42,619 nt of DNA from Chitinophagales bacterium (GTDB taxonomy: Bacteria; Bacteroidota; Bacteroidia; Chitinophagales; LD1), in the NCBI GenBank assembly GCA_025057415.1, contig JANWXI010000015.1, positions 1 through 42,619 of the forward strand, read 5' to 3'. Below, piece after piece: positions 25,804 through 37,100 of this stretch (position 1 is its first letter; the number at the start of each line of letters is the position of its first letter). The translations under genes were made by a program, and so were the position numbers. The notes under the pieces were generated by a model. The model was not told where the DNA came from. It saw only the letters and a program-made list of their open reading frames with translations, and did no database searches.

Positions 25804-28800
25804 TTAGTAGCCGAAAATTTGTTCCAGGTTCAGCTCTTGTACGGGACCGATAGCTTTCAACGCATCCATATCCAATGACTCCTTTTTCCCGATAACCAGA
25901 CAGGTAAATTTCTTTCCCTTAATATGCTTATCAAAAAAAGTTTTTAAATCCTGTATGGTGAGTGTTTTGGATTTTTCGTAAATCATTTTCCGAACATCCT
26001 CGTTAAGTCCGCGTTTTTGCGCACGGTCAAAAGCCCAGTAGATATCAGCCCGGGTTATCCAATCGCTTTCCATTGTTTTGATTACGCTGCTACGAGCACC
26101 CTCAAACTGCTGCGGCACCTGAGGCATTTCGGTAAGCAACTTGTTTACTTCGCTAAGTGCAGTTTTGAGTTTATCGGCCTGCGTACCTACATACGTAGAG
26201 ATGTAGTGCGACTCCTCTTTGCGCGTCGGTATGCCAAACGTACTGTTAACGGCATAAGCCAGCGCCATCTTTTCACGTATTTCCTGAAACATAATACTGC
26301 TCAAACCCGACCCGTAGTACTCATTGTATAAATATATGTAGGGATACAGCTCTTTGTTGAAAATATCACCTTTTGAGAGCAATACCACTTCGGCTTGTTT
26401 CATCGGAAAATCGCAAAAAAGTACGGTATTACGTGTAATCGGCAGCTCGGGGTATTTGCGTGGTGCAGGATAATCTTTTAATGTCGAGGGTAACGAGTGC
26501 TCCCGGTTCAGCACCGCAAGTACATCTTCAGGACTTTTTTGACCATAGTAAAATATTTTATGTTTGTAAGTGTTAAGAGCGCGTACCAATTCGGTTAGTT
26601 TTTCGGGACTTGTACTTCGCAATTCATTTTCTTTCATTACATTATTAAACGGGTTTACAGGTCCGTACTTGGCGTAATTCGTCAATCCGTTAAAAAGTAT
26701 TTGCCCCTTATTCTTTTTAGCATTGGCTCTCTCTTGCAGTATATCTTCCACCATGTTATCATACACAGTTTTATCAGGTTGAACGTTTGCTAAAAAGTAT
26801 TCCAACAGGTTGAGCGCCGGTTGCAGATTGTCTTCTAACCCGCTGAGGGAGATCGTTACACGGTCGCGTGCGGCATTTACACTGTACTCTACTCCTAATT
26901 TGTAAAACTCTGTTTTGAGTTGCTCCGCTGTAAATTTAGGGGTGCCCAAATATTCCAATAAGCGCACCGCCAGCCCGAGTTCGCGGATATTGTCGGTGCC
27001 CATATCATAAATAAATACAAGTTGAAATGTTTTATTGACATCGTTGCGTATATAGGCAAAGGGCACTTTACCTTGACAAGCAGCGAAATTTTGAATGTCT
27101 TTCGTAAAATCGAGAAATTTTGGTGCTATGGAGGGCTGAGGTAAATTCGCCCACTTCTTTTTAAAATCTGACTCATCGTCTTTATTCATCACTACAGGTG
27201 TTATTTCGGGCTTCTGCACCTTATGTACTTTTGCCTCGCCTGTTTCTTTAAAACATACTGCGTAATTATTGTCATAATACCGGCGTGCAAAGCTCATAAT
27301 ATCCTCTTTGGTAACTTTTGCCATTTCATCTAACTCGCTCACCCATTGTGACCAGGGAACATCATGTACAAAAGCCGACATAATGTTGTAAGCGCGCGAA
27401 TCGTTTTTCTCGGCATCTTTCATGCGCCGCAGGCGCAGATTTTGAACAATAGCCGGCAATACCCAGTCGCCAAATTCTCCGTTTTTAATTTTTTCAATTT
27501 CTCCTAATATCAGTTTGGGCAGTTCCTCTAGCGATTGTCCTTGTTTGGGCTCGGCATAAAATTTATGTATTACGTAGTCAGTGTTTTCATCAATGTATGA
27601 GTACGCGCGTAACAAGCGTTGTTGTTGAACGAGGTTAATGTCTATTAGTCCTGCCTGGCCATTATAAAGTATCATATCTACTAGTTTTGCCATCATGGCT
27701 TCTCGTGTATTGGCTCCTTTAAAAAGAAAACCCATCATGATATGTTCGGGCATAGGACCTGTGTAAGTTTCAAACACAGGCGTGCTGAGGCGGGGCGCTT
27801 CTTCGGCCTTGAACTCCGGGATTTTACGCCCTTCCCAATTACCGAAATATTTTAGTATGAGTTCGTATGTTGCACGTGGATCCAGATCTCCGCATAAGAT
27901 GATAGCTGCGTTATTGGGGCGGTAATACGTATTAAAATAGTTCATAATATTTACCATGGATGGATTCTTCAGATGCTCTCCTTTGCCGATGGTAGTTTGC
28001 GTACCGTAGGGATGATTGGGCAACAACAACCGGTCTATTGCCTCGTCACTCCAGCGGCGGTCGTTATCCTGATTGCGGTTAAACTCTTCATACACGGTTT
28101 CTAACTCTGTATGGAAAAGCCGCAACACACAATGACGGAACCGCTCTGCCTCAAGTTGCAGAAACTTCTCCAGTGCATTTGATGGTATATCGTTTACATA
28201 AACCGTCATATCGGTACTGGTGAAGGCGTTGGTACCCTGCGCCCCGAGCATGGTGGTCATTTTGTCGTATTCGTTTGGTATGGCGTACTTAGATGCCTCA
28301 TAACTGAGCTGGTCTATTTTTGCATAAATCTCGCGCTTGCGTTTTTCATCTGTTTCTTCTCTGTGCTTTTCAAAAAGCTCTGATATTTGATCCAGCAGTT
28401 CCTTCTCTTTTTGCCAATCTTTGGTGCCGAAATTGGGCGTGCCCTTAAACATCATGTGCTCCAGATAATGAGCCAGGCCGGTAGTTTGAGGAGGATCAAA
28501 CTTTGAGCCGGCTTTTATAGCAAACAGAGTGAAAATTCTCGGGGCATCTTTGTTGACACTCATATACACTTTCAGTCCATTGGGCAATGTATATATATGA
28601 GTATTAAAGGGATCACCAGGTACAGTTTCGTAGCTTTTAAGTGGTTTTTGCTTTTCATCAATTTCCTTTTCAAGTTCTCCGCGAATTATCCGCTCTTTCT
28701 CTTCGCGTTTGCGCTGAAGTTCCTGCGTTTCTTCGGGCGACAGGCTGCGCTGCACAGGTAAAAAAGAAGGTACCGGATTACCCGAAGGAGCCGGGCGCGC

Positions 28801-28935
28801 AATTACGCCACCCCTAGGCAAACTATCATTGCCCGGGTGGGGCCGGGTGGGGTCTATACTGCCCGCCTGGCGTATTTGAGCACCGAGGAGGTACGTAATC
28901 ATCACCAGCGATCCCGCAATCATTATCTTTTTCAT
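25804..28935 (-). CDS. M16 family zinc metallopeptidase, exported
   Basis: A 1043-residue insulinase-family peptidase with four M16 domains in a single chain. A signal peptide (about 1-19) leads to an unusual Pro-rich and Glu/Lys-rich segment (20-105). The inverted zinc motif is HYLEH (H156, E159, H160), with the downstream acidic ligand in ELETVYEEFNRN. The second half lacks HxxEH, as expected for the non-catalytic partner half. A role in degrading peptides in the periplasm is inferred. It starts 22 bp after dnaX on the same strand and is probably in one transcript with it. Confidence 0.94.
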   Translation of the reverse strand: MKKIMIAGSLVMITYLLGAQIRQAGSIDPTRPHPGNDSLPRGGVIARPAPSGNPVPSFLPVQRSLSPEETQELQRKREEKERIIRGELEKEIDEKQKPLKSYETVPGDPFNTHIYTLPNGLKVYMSVNKDAPRIFTLFAIKAGSKFDPPQTTGLAHYLEHMMFKGTPNFGTKDWQKEKELLDQISELFEKHREETDEKRKREIYAKIDQLSYEASKYAIPNEYDKMTTMLGAQGTNAFTSTDMTVYVNDIPSNALEKFLQLEAERFRHCVLRLFHTELETVYEEFNRNQDNDRRWSDEAIDRLLLPNHPYGTQTTIGKGEHLKNPSMVNIMNYFNTYYRPNNAAIILCGDLDPRATYELILKYFGNWEGRKIPEFKAEEAPRLSTPVFETYTGPMPEHIMMGFLFKGANTREAMMAKLVDMILYNGQAGLIDINLVQQQRLLRAYSYIDENTDYVIHKFYAEPKQGQSLEELPKLILGEIEKIKNGEFGDWVLPAIVQNLRLRRMKDAEKNDSRAYNIMSAFVHDVPWSQWVSELDEMAKVTKEDIMSFARRYYDNNYAVCFKETGEAKVHKVQKPEITPVVMNKDDESDFKKKWANLPQPSIAPKFLDFTKDIQNFAACQGKVPFAYIRNDVNKTFQLVFIYDMGTDNIRELGLAVRLLEYLGTPKFTAEQLKTEFYKLGVEYSVNAARDRVTISLSGLEDNLQPALNLLEYFLANVQPDKTVYDNMVEDILQERANAKKNKGQILFNGLTNYAKYGPVNPFNNVMKENELRSTSPEKLTELVRALNTYKHKIFYYGQKSPEDVLAVLNREHSLPSTLKDYPAPRKYPELPITRNTVLFCDFPMKQAEVVLLSKGDIFNKELYPYIYLYNEYYGSGLSSIMFQEIREKMALAYAVNSTFGIPTRKEESHYISTYVGTQADKLKTALSEVNKLLTEMPQVPQQFEGARSSVIKTMESDWITRADIYWAFDRAQKRGLNEDVRKMIYEKSKTLTIQDLKTFFDKHIKGKKFTCLVIGKKESLDMDALKAIGPVQELNLEQIFGY

Positions 28936-28957
28936 ATAGTAATATTATTTAATATTT

Positions 28958-30724
28958 TTAGTCCAGTTCCAGGTTCAACTGCTTGATGAGTTGCTTAATG
29001 GCAGGATTTTTAGCCATGAGCAACTCCAGCTGTTCCTGAGGTAAATATGGTTTTTTATTTCCTGCTTCCTGCTTGTTTACCTGAATTATTAACGAAACTT
29101 TTGTATTTGTACGCTCCGTTAAAAATTTCTGTAAACTGAATCGTACGGGCTCAAATTGTGCCTGCTGTATATCACTGGCTAAGGTTAAGAAAATCTGATT
29201 GTTTTCTCCTAAAGCTGGGGTAAACATGTTCATCAACAGACGGAGACCTACATTATCATCGGGTAACTCTTCAGCAAATTTTTTCCAGAGCATATCCAGA
29301 TTTTGCTCGTTTAAAGTGTATATCTCTCCCTGATACGTTCCATCAGTTTCGATATTAACCACCGGTGTGTTTTGCAAGAGGGTATTTTGCCGCAATAGTT
29401 TTTCAGCCGTAATGAATTTCTTATTCAAATTTGAAGGTGGGGCAGGTTTTGATGCCTTACCGGAGTTATTAGCGGTGGTTGTAACATTTGTTACAGCCGG
29501 CTCATGTACTTGCAATTCGGAAGAGGATTGCGTGCTTGCCGAGCCAGATTCGGGTTTTACATCTTTAATTTGTGACTGTGTATTTGACTCCTTCAGTTTT
29601 TTTTTTGATTCTGCTCCGCCAAGCTGAAGGGCTACATTCACATAACACATTTTGATGAGGGCTATCTCTACTGTGAGGCGTTTATTTTTACTTTGCTTGT
29701 ACTGTACATCTGCCTCATTACCGATGCGAAGACAGTTGACGAGAAAATCGGCACTTGCCCGTGCGGCCTGCTGTGCATATCGATTGCGCAAGGTGTCGCT
29801 GCACTCCAGCAGTCGCACGGTCTGCTGATCTTTGCAAAACAACAAATGGCGGAAGTGTTCACACAGGCCCAGCAGAAAATCGTCTCCTTCAAAACCTTTT
29901 TGAATCACCTCGTCTAACCAACAGAAAGTTTTCGCTACATCTTCACTCAGCAAAGCGTCGGTCACTTTAAAATAATAATCATAATCCAGCACATTTAAAT
30001 TTTCCAACACTGAAACATACGTGAGTTTACCATCGCCATAATTACAAAGACGATCAAACATGCTGAGTGCATCGCGCATACTTCCGTCTGATTTCTGGGC
30101 AATAACGTGCAGGGCATCCTCTTCTGCCTGTACATTTTCGGCTTCTGCAATCTTTTTAAGATGGTTAACAATCGTATCGGTGCTGATTCTGCGAAAGTCA
30201 AAAATCTGACAACGCGAGAGGATGGTGGGAAGTATTTTGTGTTTCTCGGTGGTGGCGAGAATGAATTTGCAGTAAGCAGGTGGCTCCTCCAGTGTTTTCA
30301 AAAACGCGTTAAAGGCGCCCTGGGAGAGCATGTGCACCTCATCAATTATATAAATTTTGTACTTGCCTGACTGTGGCGGAAAACGAACCTGCTCAACAAG
30401 GGCACGGATATCATCAACACTATTATTAGATGCAGCGTCTAATTCATAGATGTTGAATGAAGTGTTTTGCTGAAAAGACAAACACGATTGACACATACCA
30501 CAGGACTCATAATCTGCTGTAATGTTTTCGCAATTGATGGTTTTAGCCAAAATGCGAGCAGCAGTGGTTTTACCAACTCCGCGTGGCCCGCAGAATAAAA
30601 ACGAATGAGCCAAATGGCCTGTGCGGATGGCATTTTTGAGCGTAGTAGCCACCTGCTCTTGCCCTAGCATTTCGCTGAAACGCGCAGGGCGGTATTTTCG
30701 CGCACTTACGATGTAATCGGCCAT
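28958..30724 (-). CDS. dnaX: DNA polymerase III subunit gamma/tau
   Basis: Clamp-loader ATPase of the replisome, 588 residues. Visible: YRPARFSEMLGQ near the N-terminus, Walker A GPRGVGKT (46-53), four zinc cysteines (C65, C75, C78, C81), Walker B IIDEVH (126-131) and LEEPPA (145-150). The N-terminal 360 residues are the conserved AAA+ and oligomerisation part. A Ser/Thr/Lys-rich linker (about 375-430) leads to a C-terminal domain like that of other Bacteroidota DnaX. I saw no programmed frameshift heptamer. The start at 30724 fits the family. Confidence 0.96.
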   Translation of the reverse strand: MADYIVSARKYRPARFSEMLGQEQVATTLKNAIRTGHLAHSFLFCGPRGVGKTTAARILAKTINCENITADYESCGMCQSCLSFQQNTSFNIYELDAASNNSVDDIRALVEQVRFPPQSGKYKIYIIDEVHMLSQGAFNAFLKTLEEPPAYCKFILATTEKHKILPTILSRCQIFDFRRISTDTIVNHLKKIAEAENVQAEEDALHVIAQKSDGSMRDALSMFDRLCNYGDGKLTYVSVLENLNVLDYDYYFKVTDALLSEDVAKTFCWLDEVIQKGFEGDDFLLGLCEHFRHLLFCKDQQTVRLLECSDTLRNRYAQQAARASADFLVNCLRIGNEADVQYKQSKNKRLTVEIALIKMCYVNVALQLGGAESKKKLKESNTQSQIKDVKPESGSASTQSSSELQVHEPAVTNVTTTANNSGKASKPAPPSNLNKKFITAEKLLRQNTLLQNTPVVNIETDGTYQGEIYTLNEQNLDMLWKKFAEELPDDNVGLRLLMNMFTPALGENNQIFLTLASDIQQAQFEPVRFSLQKFLTERTNTKVSLIIQVNKQEAGNKKPYLPQEQLELLMAKNPAIKQLIKQLNLELD

Positions 30725-30825
30725 GGTGCGGTGAAATTAGCAAAAGCGCCCGGTTAGCAAATGAATACTGCAGGATATAAAATATCATACCTATGAGGCA
30801 TGCCCTATGCGTTTTCTTTAAACAC

Positions 30826-30853
30826 AAAAAGCCCGCCGTAAGTTGAGGCGGGC
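30826..30853 (-). terminator. Strong intrinsic terminator
   Basis: GCCCGCC (30831-30837) and GGCGGGC (30847-30853) form a seven-base GC-only stem around a nine-base loop; on the minus strand it is followed by a run of T. It lies 30 bp after the stop of the 66-residue gene and ends the giant-protein unit before dnaX. Confidence 0.85.
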
Positions 30854-30883
30854 AAATAGGTTCATGAAATAGCCAACCGCTTA

Positions 30884-31084
30884 CTAGGCAGGTTGTTGTT
30901 TGAGCACTTTACGCCCGTAAGCAGCTGCAGCTGCGACTAACAATATCACACCTCCATCAACAGGAACGGGAGGAGGTGGACCTCCTTGTCCCACACCGCC
31001 ACCTCCTCCCCCCGGCTGTGCATATACCATCTCCGTTATGCTCATCAGCGTTATGAATGCTGTTATAAAGAGTAATCCTCTCAT
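30884..31084 (-). CDS. Small exported protein with PVDGG C-terminal sorting-like tail
   Basis: A 66-residue protein: signal peptide (1-22, ending MVYAQ), a Gly run (25-30), PPPP (36-39), then PVDGG (41-45), a short hydrophobic helix (46-57, ILLVAAAAAYG) and basic residues R58, K59, K62. This motif-helix-basic layout is that of C-terminal sorting signals and matches what I recall as the PID-CTERM type in Bacteroidota, small proteins ending in a P-[IV]-D-G-G tail. Processing enzyme and function are unknown. It lies 18 bp after the 2827-residue protein and before a strong terminator, so the two are almost surely co-transcribed. Confidence 0.75.
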   Translation of the reverse strand: MRGLLFITAFITLMSITEMVYAQPGGGGGGVGQGGPPPPVPVDGGVILLVAAAAAYGRKVLKQQPA

Positions 31085-31102
31085 AATTTTGGTTTTTGGA
31101 TT

Positions 31103-34100
31103 TTACTTAATCAACACTTTTGCCGACTTGATAGTTTCGGCTTCTTTCACCTTAACCACAGCGTACCAAGGATTCGTATTGTCTAACTCAATCTCGGTAC
31201 GCTTAGCTGTGGTCTCCAACTCTTTCACCGTTTGCCCCAAAACATTCGTGATTGTGATCGTAGCCGGCTTATCACTGCTACGCTCAACAATTGCCTTGTT
31301 CTGGTAGCTGTATATGCGAACATAACCGAGTTTATCTGGCTGATTTGCGATTGTAGCTTCTGATTTAAACACAATGCTGTATCGCCCATCATATACCTGA
31401 CCCCCATCCAGCGGTATTGCTATACCTCCGTTGTTTGTATGCATCGGGGTATAGGTATTGGTCTCGGCATCTTTGAGAAACGCCATTAAACCCGTAAGAT
31501 TTAATGCCGTGGTGTGTAAGTAATACAATCCCGTATCTTTTGCCCACAGTACCAACGGCAATTCGGTGCTCTCTGCAACCTGGTCTATCACATTGATGGC
31601 GTATTCCTTACCGTTGAGTTTGTAACTGATGTACACCGTGCTGCCCGCCGGAATCTTCAGCGCATCGTGCTGCTCCTCAAATCCCTGTGTCGCGGCACCA
31701 TCTGTGTATGTTACAATCTCATCGCTGTTTCCGTTGCCCGTTAACTCTAAGCGAATCTCATCCGGCAGTGAACTGGTCGATTTGTGGAATACGGTCGTAC
31801 TTTCGGCTTCCCGCACTGAGTTGTTCATACTAAAGCTTTGCGATCCCGGAGCAGTTTTCTTGATGAAAAAGCCCTGCATAGAAGCTATGTTTCGCGTACC
31901 ACCGTTCACGCCGGTCGTACCGTTCCAGCTGCTCCAGTTGCCTGTGTATTCTCCAGTAGTGTTAAACGCATAGTATGTGTTGGATATACCCGTGTTCATC
32001 GCAAATACGTCGTTCCAATCAATAGGTGATGGATAAGGGTTGCCTACAAAGTTCCACCCGTCTTCAGACGGAGTGGCAGACACTGTGTGAGTAATCGTAA
32101 TGCTTTGCGGTCCGTTGCGCGGAGTACCCGTAAGGTCAATGACATACGGTGCTCCTACGTACGTGCGCACAGCAAAGCCAACCATAGGGCCCATGGGGTT
32201 TGATAGTCCAGTGCGGCTGATCCAACCCGTGTTGAAATGACCAGAAGGTGTAGAGAGGTTGTTATTAGCTGACTCACTGTAAATCTGAACGTTCGGATAG
32301 GGTACATATGCATACCAGCAGTTCACGCCGTTTAATCCGAATATGGGAAAGTCATCAGATAATCCAGCCACGGTAGTATTCACCGGCGCGCTGATGTCGC
32401 GATAGCCATCAGCTGTGTTGGCAATGTAGCGCTCTATGGTCAAATTACCGGTGTAGGTACCCGTAAATCCGGCAGAGAAGTTATCTAAATAGCCGGTATG
32501 TGTAGCATCTGATTTGAGTACCAAGGTGCCTGATGTAGCGTTCAGGTTACCAGCGCGCAATTCAAGTGCACGGTTTACCTCAAACGTGCTGCCTGAAGCC
32601 AGGTTGGCACCGGCAGTATTGTGAAGTTGAATGTTGTTGACACGCGTATTACCGCTAATGGTTTGTAAAGCTGATCCATTCAGTATCACTTTACCATCGC
32701 CTGATACAGTGGCGTTTGAAGAAGCTCCTCCCTGCCAATTACCACAAACGTTCATGACTCGCCCGGCGTTGATTGTTACATTGGCACCTTGCTGTACATT
32801 AATGTTACCTACCGTAACATCAGCCGTGCTGATGACAGGGAAATTGCCTCCAACAGGTACTGAGGGGATCTGTACGTTATGCGTACATGCATTCGGAACA
32901 AGACCTGAGGACCAGTTAGTGGGTGTATGCCAGTTGTTGGTATTACCCAGCCAAACATGCGTGCAAACAGGTGCAATAGTAACCGTGGCACTACCCGTAA
33001 GATCTGCAGAGATAGCAGCGCAGTTAGCATCGCTGAGAGTAGCAATGGTGTAAGTGGTGGTAGTTGCTGGAGAAACGGTAACAGTTATCGGGCTAACAGC
33101 TCCGCTAAAGGGTGTGCCGTCTGATAAGGTTCCATTCCAGGGCCCGGTACCAGTTAAAGTAATCGTGAGATTAGCAACGCCTCCGGCACAAATAGTAGTG
33201 GTGCCTGAAATATTTCCTGTGGGGCGTGGGTTTACAGTTACAGGTATATTGCTGGTAACGGTGCACCCGTTAGGCCCGGTAGTAGTAACTGTTTTTACAC
33301 CAACAGCAGCGTTGGAGTATGCTACATCGGCATTAGAACACAGCGGGTTCAAACAGTTAGTGGAACCAAATGTGCCCGTACCGCCCCATGTGTGGGTGTA
33401 TGTACCGGAGGGTAATACAACAGACCAACTTACTAAATCGCCTATGTCACCAGCGAAATGGTCAGAGATAGTGAGAGTCCACGCGCCATTTGGATCGAAT
33501 GGGAATGTCAATCCTGCCCAGTTATGAGCTGCATCCGGGTTACCACTGTCCGATGGACGATATGTACCATTGTTAATGTTACCAGCAGTTGACCCTGTTC
33601 CGGATGTTTGAGGCAATATAGATGTGGCGGTGGTACTGAATGTATAAGTACCGTTTAAATCGTCAGAATTACCAAAAGTGGTGGCCGGCACTCCTGGTCT
33701 ATCAAAGACTATCGTATTTCCTCCCGGAGTTGAAAGCACAACTCTCACATCACCTGCATATGTATGCTCTCTGTTGGGGGCTGTGGTACCAGTACCGAAA
33801 TTTAATACAACTTGTAATTCGGTATGTGAGTTAATTGTGTTGGCTCCAGAAACATTTATTGTATGACTTATACCAGCGGGCACCCCATCAGGTATTGCCA
33901 GCCCAATTGTGCCTGAGGAGTAAGGGGTAGGATTATCACCTCCTGTGGCATTAACAGTAAAGGTGGCTCCCCCTCCCGCACAAATGGGAGAAGCGCTGGA
34001 TGTGACTAAAGTATGAGAAACTGCTTGTTTAACATTTACGGTAACGCTTGCTGTGCCGGTACAACCCAAAGCGGTGCCGGTAACGGTATAAACCGTAGTT

Positions 34101-37100
34101 GATGAAGGGGAGGCATCAACTGATGCACCGGACGTGGATGATAACCCTGCTGCGGGGCTCCAGGAGTAAGTTGTTGCTCCCGAGGCAGTTATTGTTACAG
34201 CCGGTCCTGGTGTGCAGTAATTTGCCGGTGAAGGCGATACAGTAACCGTAGGGTTGGGATTTACGGTAAATGATGTAGAGGCGCTGGCAGTACTGCCGCA
34301 ATCGTCTGTTACCGTTACACTGAACACGTGAGTACCAGGCCCTAAGGTAACCGTGTGGCTAGCACCGCTGCCGCTGGGCGACCAGTTGTAGGTAATGGTA
34401 CCTCCACCGGTGGCGGTGGCGGTAAGTGTAACCGGCGTGCCCTGGCAACTGGTAGCGGGAGAAGCAGACAACGAAACGGTTGCACCGCTCGCTACATTTA
34501 CGGTAACTGTGCCGGTTGCAGAACATCCGCTTAGTGAAGCAGTAACGTTATAGGTAGTTGTAGAAGTAACCCCGCTTGCAGTTGGGTTTGCCACTGTGGT
34601 GCTGCTGAGGAAAGTGGCAGGGCTCCAGTTATAGGTAAGTGAAGCGGGCTGTACAAATTCCCAAGCTTCGGGCGAACTTACCAGCCAGTTCACGTTATTA
34701 CGGCCGGGAGCTGCGTTTCCAATAGTGCCAGTGGCATTTTCAATACCCAGTGTTTTGAGGGATGTATTCGTAGTAACAGAAGTAACGTGTACCTCTATTT
34801 TATTTGATGACTCAAACAGTTTGATTTGACCACTAACGGTACCTCCGCCAGAAAAGAACGGTACAGCAGAATAATCAACAACAAAAACGCGGTTGGGGGC
34901 AGTACCTACAGTTCCGTATTTTATCATGCCTGTGGTTGTAGCATTCAGGTCAGCCCAACACAAAGAAATGTTGGCATTAGGAAGTGTTGTGCTGGGCAGA
35001 GTTTGTGCGGTACGTTGCTGAGCTGCTGTAGAGCCGGAATAATCAAACCCAACCTGCCCGTTAGTGTTGATAAATATATTGTTGTAAGTGGTACCAAAAA
35101 AGCTGAATGGGAACGGCAGAGAGATTGAGGAGCTGATGACATCGTCCCCTGTGGGTCCATTAGTAAAGCCCGTTGTGGGAGTTAATGAGTACGGGATACT
35201 GTTTACGGTGTAAGCCGAGTTGGTAGTACCAACACTTACATTCACCTGAAGGTTACTGTTGCCTCCGGAGCAAACTGTAGGAGGCGTGGCCGTTACAGAA
35301 GTCACACTCACACTTGGACTTACCACTACATTGGCTGATGCAGTGGCAGTACATCCTATTCCGTCAGTACCGGTAACTGTATAAACAGTACTACCTGAGG
35401 GCGTTGCCGTAACAGTAGCGCCAGAAGTACTGCTTAGACCAGCAGCAGGGCTCCAGGAGTATGTTGATGCTCCCGATGCAGTCAAAGTAACCCCTGTGCC
35501 GGGATGACAGTAGGTGGCGCTTGTGGGTGAAACGGCAACAGGTGGAGCCGGATTAACGGTAAATGATGTAGAAGCGCTGGCTGTGCTGCCGCAATCGTCT
35601 GTTACCGTTACACTAAACACATGAGTACCAGGCCCTAATGTGACTATATGACTTGCACCGCTGCCGCTGGGCGACCAGTTGTAGGTAATGGTACCTCCAC
35701 CGGTGGCGGTGGCGGTAAGTGTAACCGGTGTGCCCTGGCAGCTGGTGGCAGGCGAGGCAGATAACGAAACTGTAGCGCTGGCGGCCACGTTAACTGTAGC
35801 ACTACCGGTAGCTGAACAACCTCCAGCACCCGTAACAGTAACCGTGTAGGTCTCAGTAGTTAGTAAAGAGTTGGCTGTTGGATTAGCGATGACTGTAGAA
35901 GACAGATTAGCCGGTGAGGGAAATTGCTCTGACCAGTTGTATGTAAATGTAGGCACAATCGGAATAAACTGATATGCCTCATTACCGATCATTCCCCAGT
36001 TTGCGGCATTGTTTCTGCCCGGTGGTACAACCGCCACAGTGCCGGTAAAGTTTTCCAATCCTATGGCTTTGCCGGTGGTTGTATTGGAAATTAAGGCAAC
36101 ATGAGTTTCCAGGGTACCGTCTTCCCCTATCACTGCCTGAAACGTAGCGAATGAGGTTGGTGCAAGACCAGAGTTGTAAAAACCCACGTTATTATAATTC
36201 ACAACAAATCTCCTGTTTGGCGCAGTTCCTTCCGTCCAATAAGAAACGGTGTAGGTATAACCTGTAAAAAACCTTAAATCCAAATCGGCAAACATGGCAG
36301 CAAACATACCATCGGGATCAATTGTAGATGGTAACGTGTTATTGTAACCTGCAGTAGCGAATGCCGGGGGATAAAACATGATTACGCCGTTTGTACCAAT
36401 GGAAACAGAGGTTAGAGTGGTATCAAGATAGTCAAAAGTAAAAGGCAGCGTCACATTCCAACGACCATCGTCCAAGGTTCCTGCTGCAAGAGGGGTTAAT
36501 GCTGTTCCGTTTTGAGCCAATATCGTAACACCTGATCCGGGCACTGGACTAGGTGCGTAAGTAATGGAAGTAACGCTGTAACCTAGTATCTGCTTGGGAG
36601 TTGCCAGTAACTGGCTATTTCCGTTCGGACATACCGAAGTAGGGGTGGCGCTCACGGTGAGTTGCACCTTAGGTAACGCGTTAATTGTGGAGGTTGCATT
36701 TGCCGTACATCCATTGGCATCTGTACCAACAACTGTGTAAGTGGTCAGAGTAACAGGAGTAGCAATGACGGTAGCACCAGATGTACTGCTTAAGCCGCTT
36801 GCTGGACTCCAGGAATAGGTGGAGGCACCGGCAGCATTTAATGTTATCCCAGTACCCGGGTAACAGAATGTACCGCTGGTGGGAGTAACTGTTACATTTG
36901 GTGCGCTAACCGTTAAGGTAATTTCGTTTGAATATGCCGTGAACCCCGGAGGTGACGAACAGTGTACTCTCAAGCGATAGTAATAAGTACCGGCTGTAAG
37001 GGGGCCAGTGGTGTAGGTAGTGGTGTTAGCTCCTGAACCTCCGGTAACGTTTGTAAACCCAACGCCTCCACCTATGGTTGATACCTCCCATTGGTACGTT

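Noticed and set aside
28958-30724. Programmed frameshift producing a short DnaX gamma form
   Set aside because: No A-AAA-AAG-type slippery heptamer with following stem was seen in the linker region.
34245-36900. Direct repeats suggesting a CRISPR or satellite array
   Set aside because: The repeats are in frame, encode Ig/PKD-type modules and have no regular short spacers; they are domain duplication in a secreted protein.
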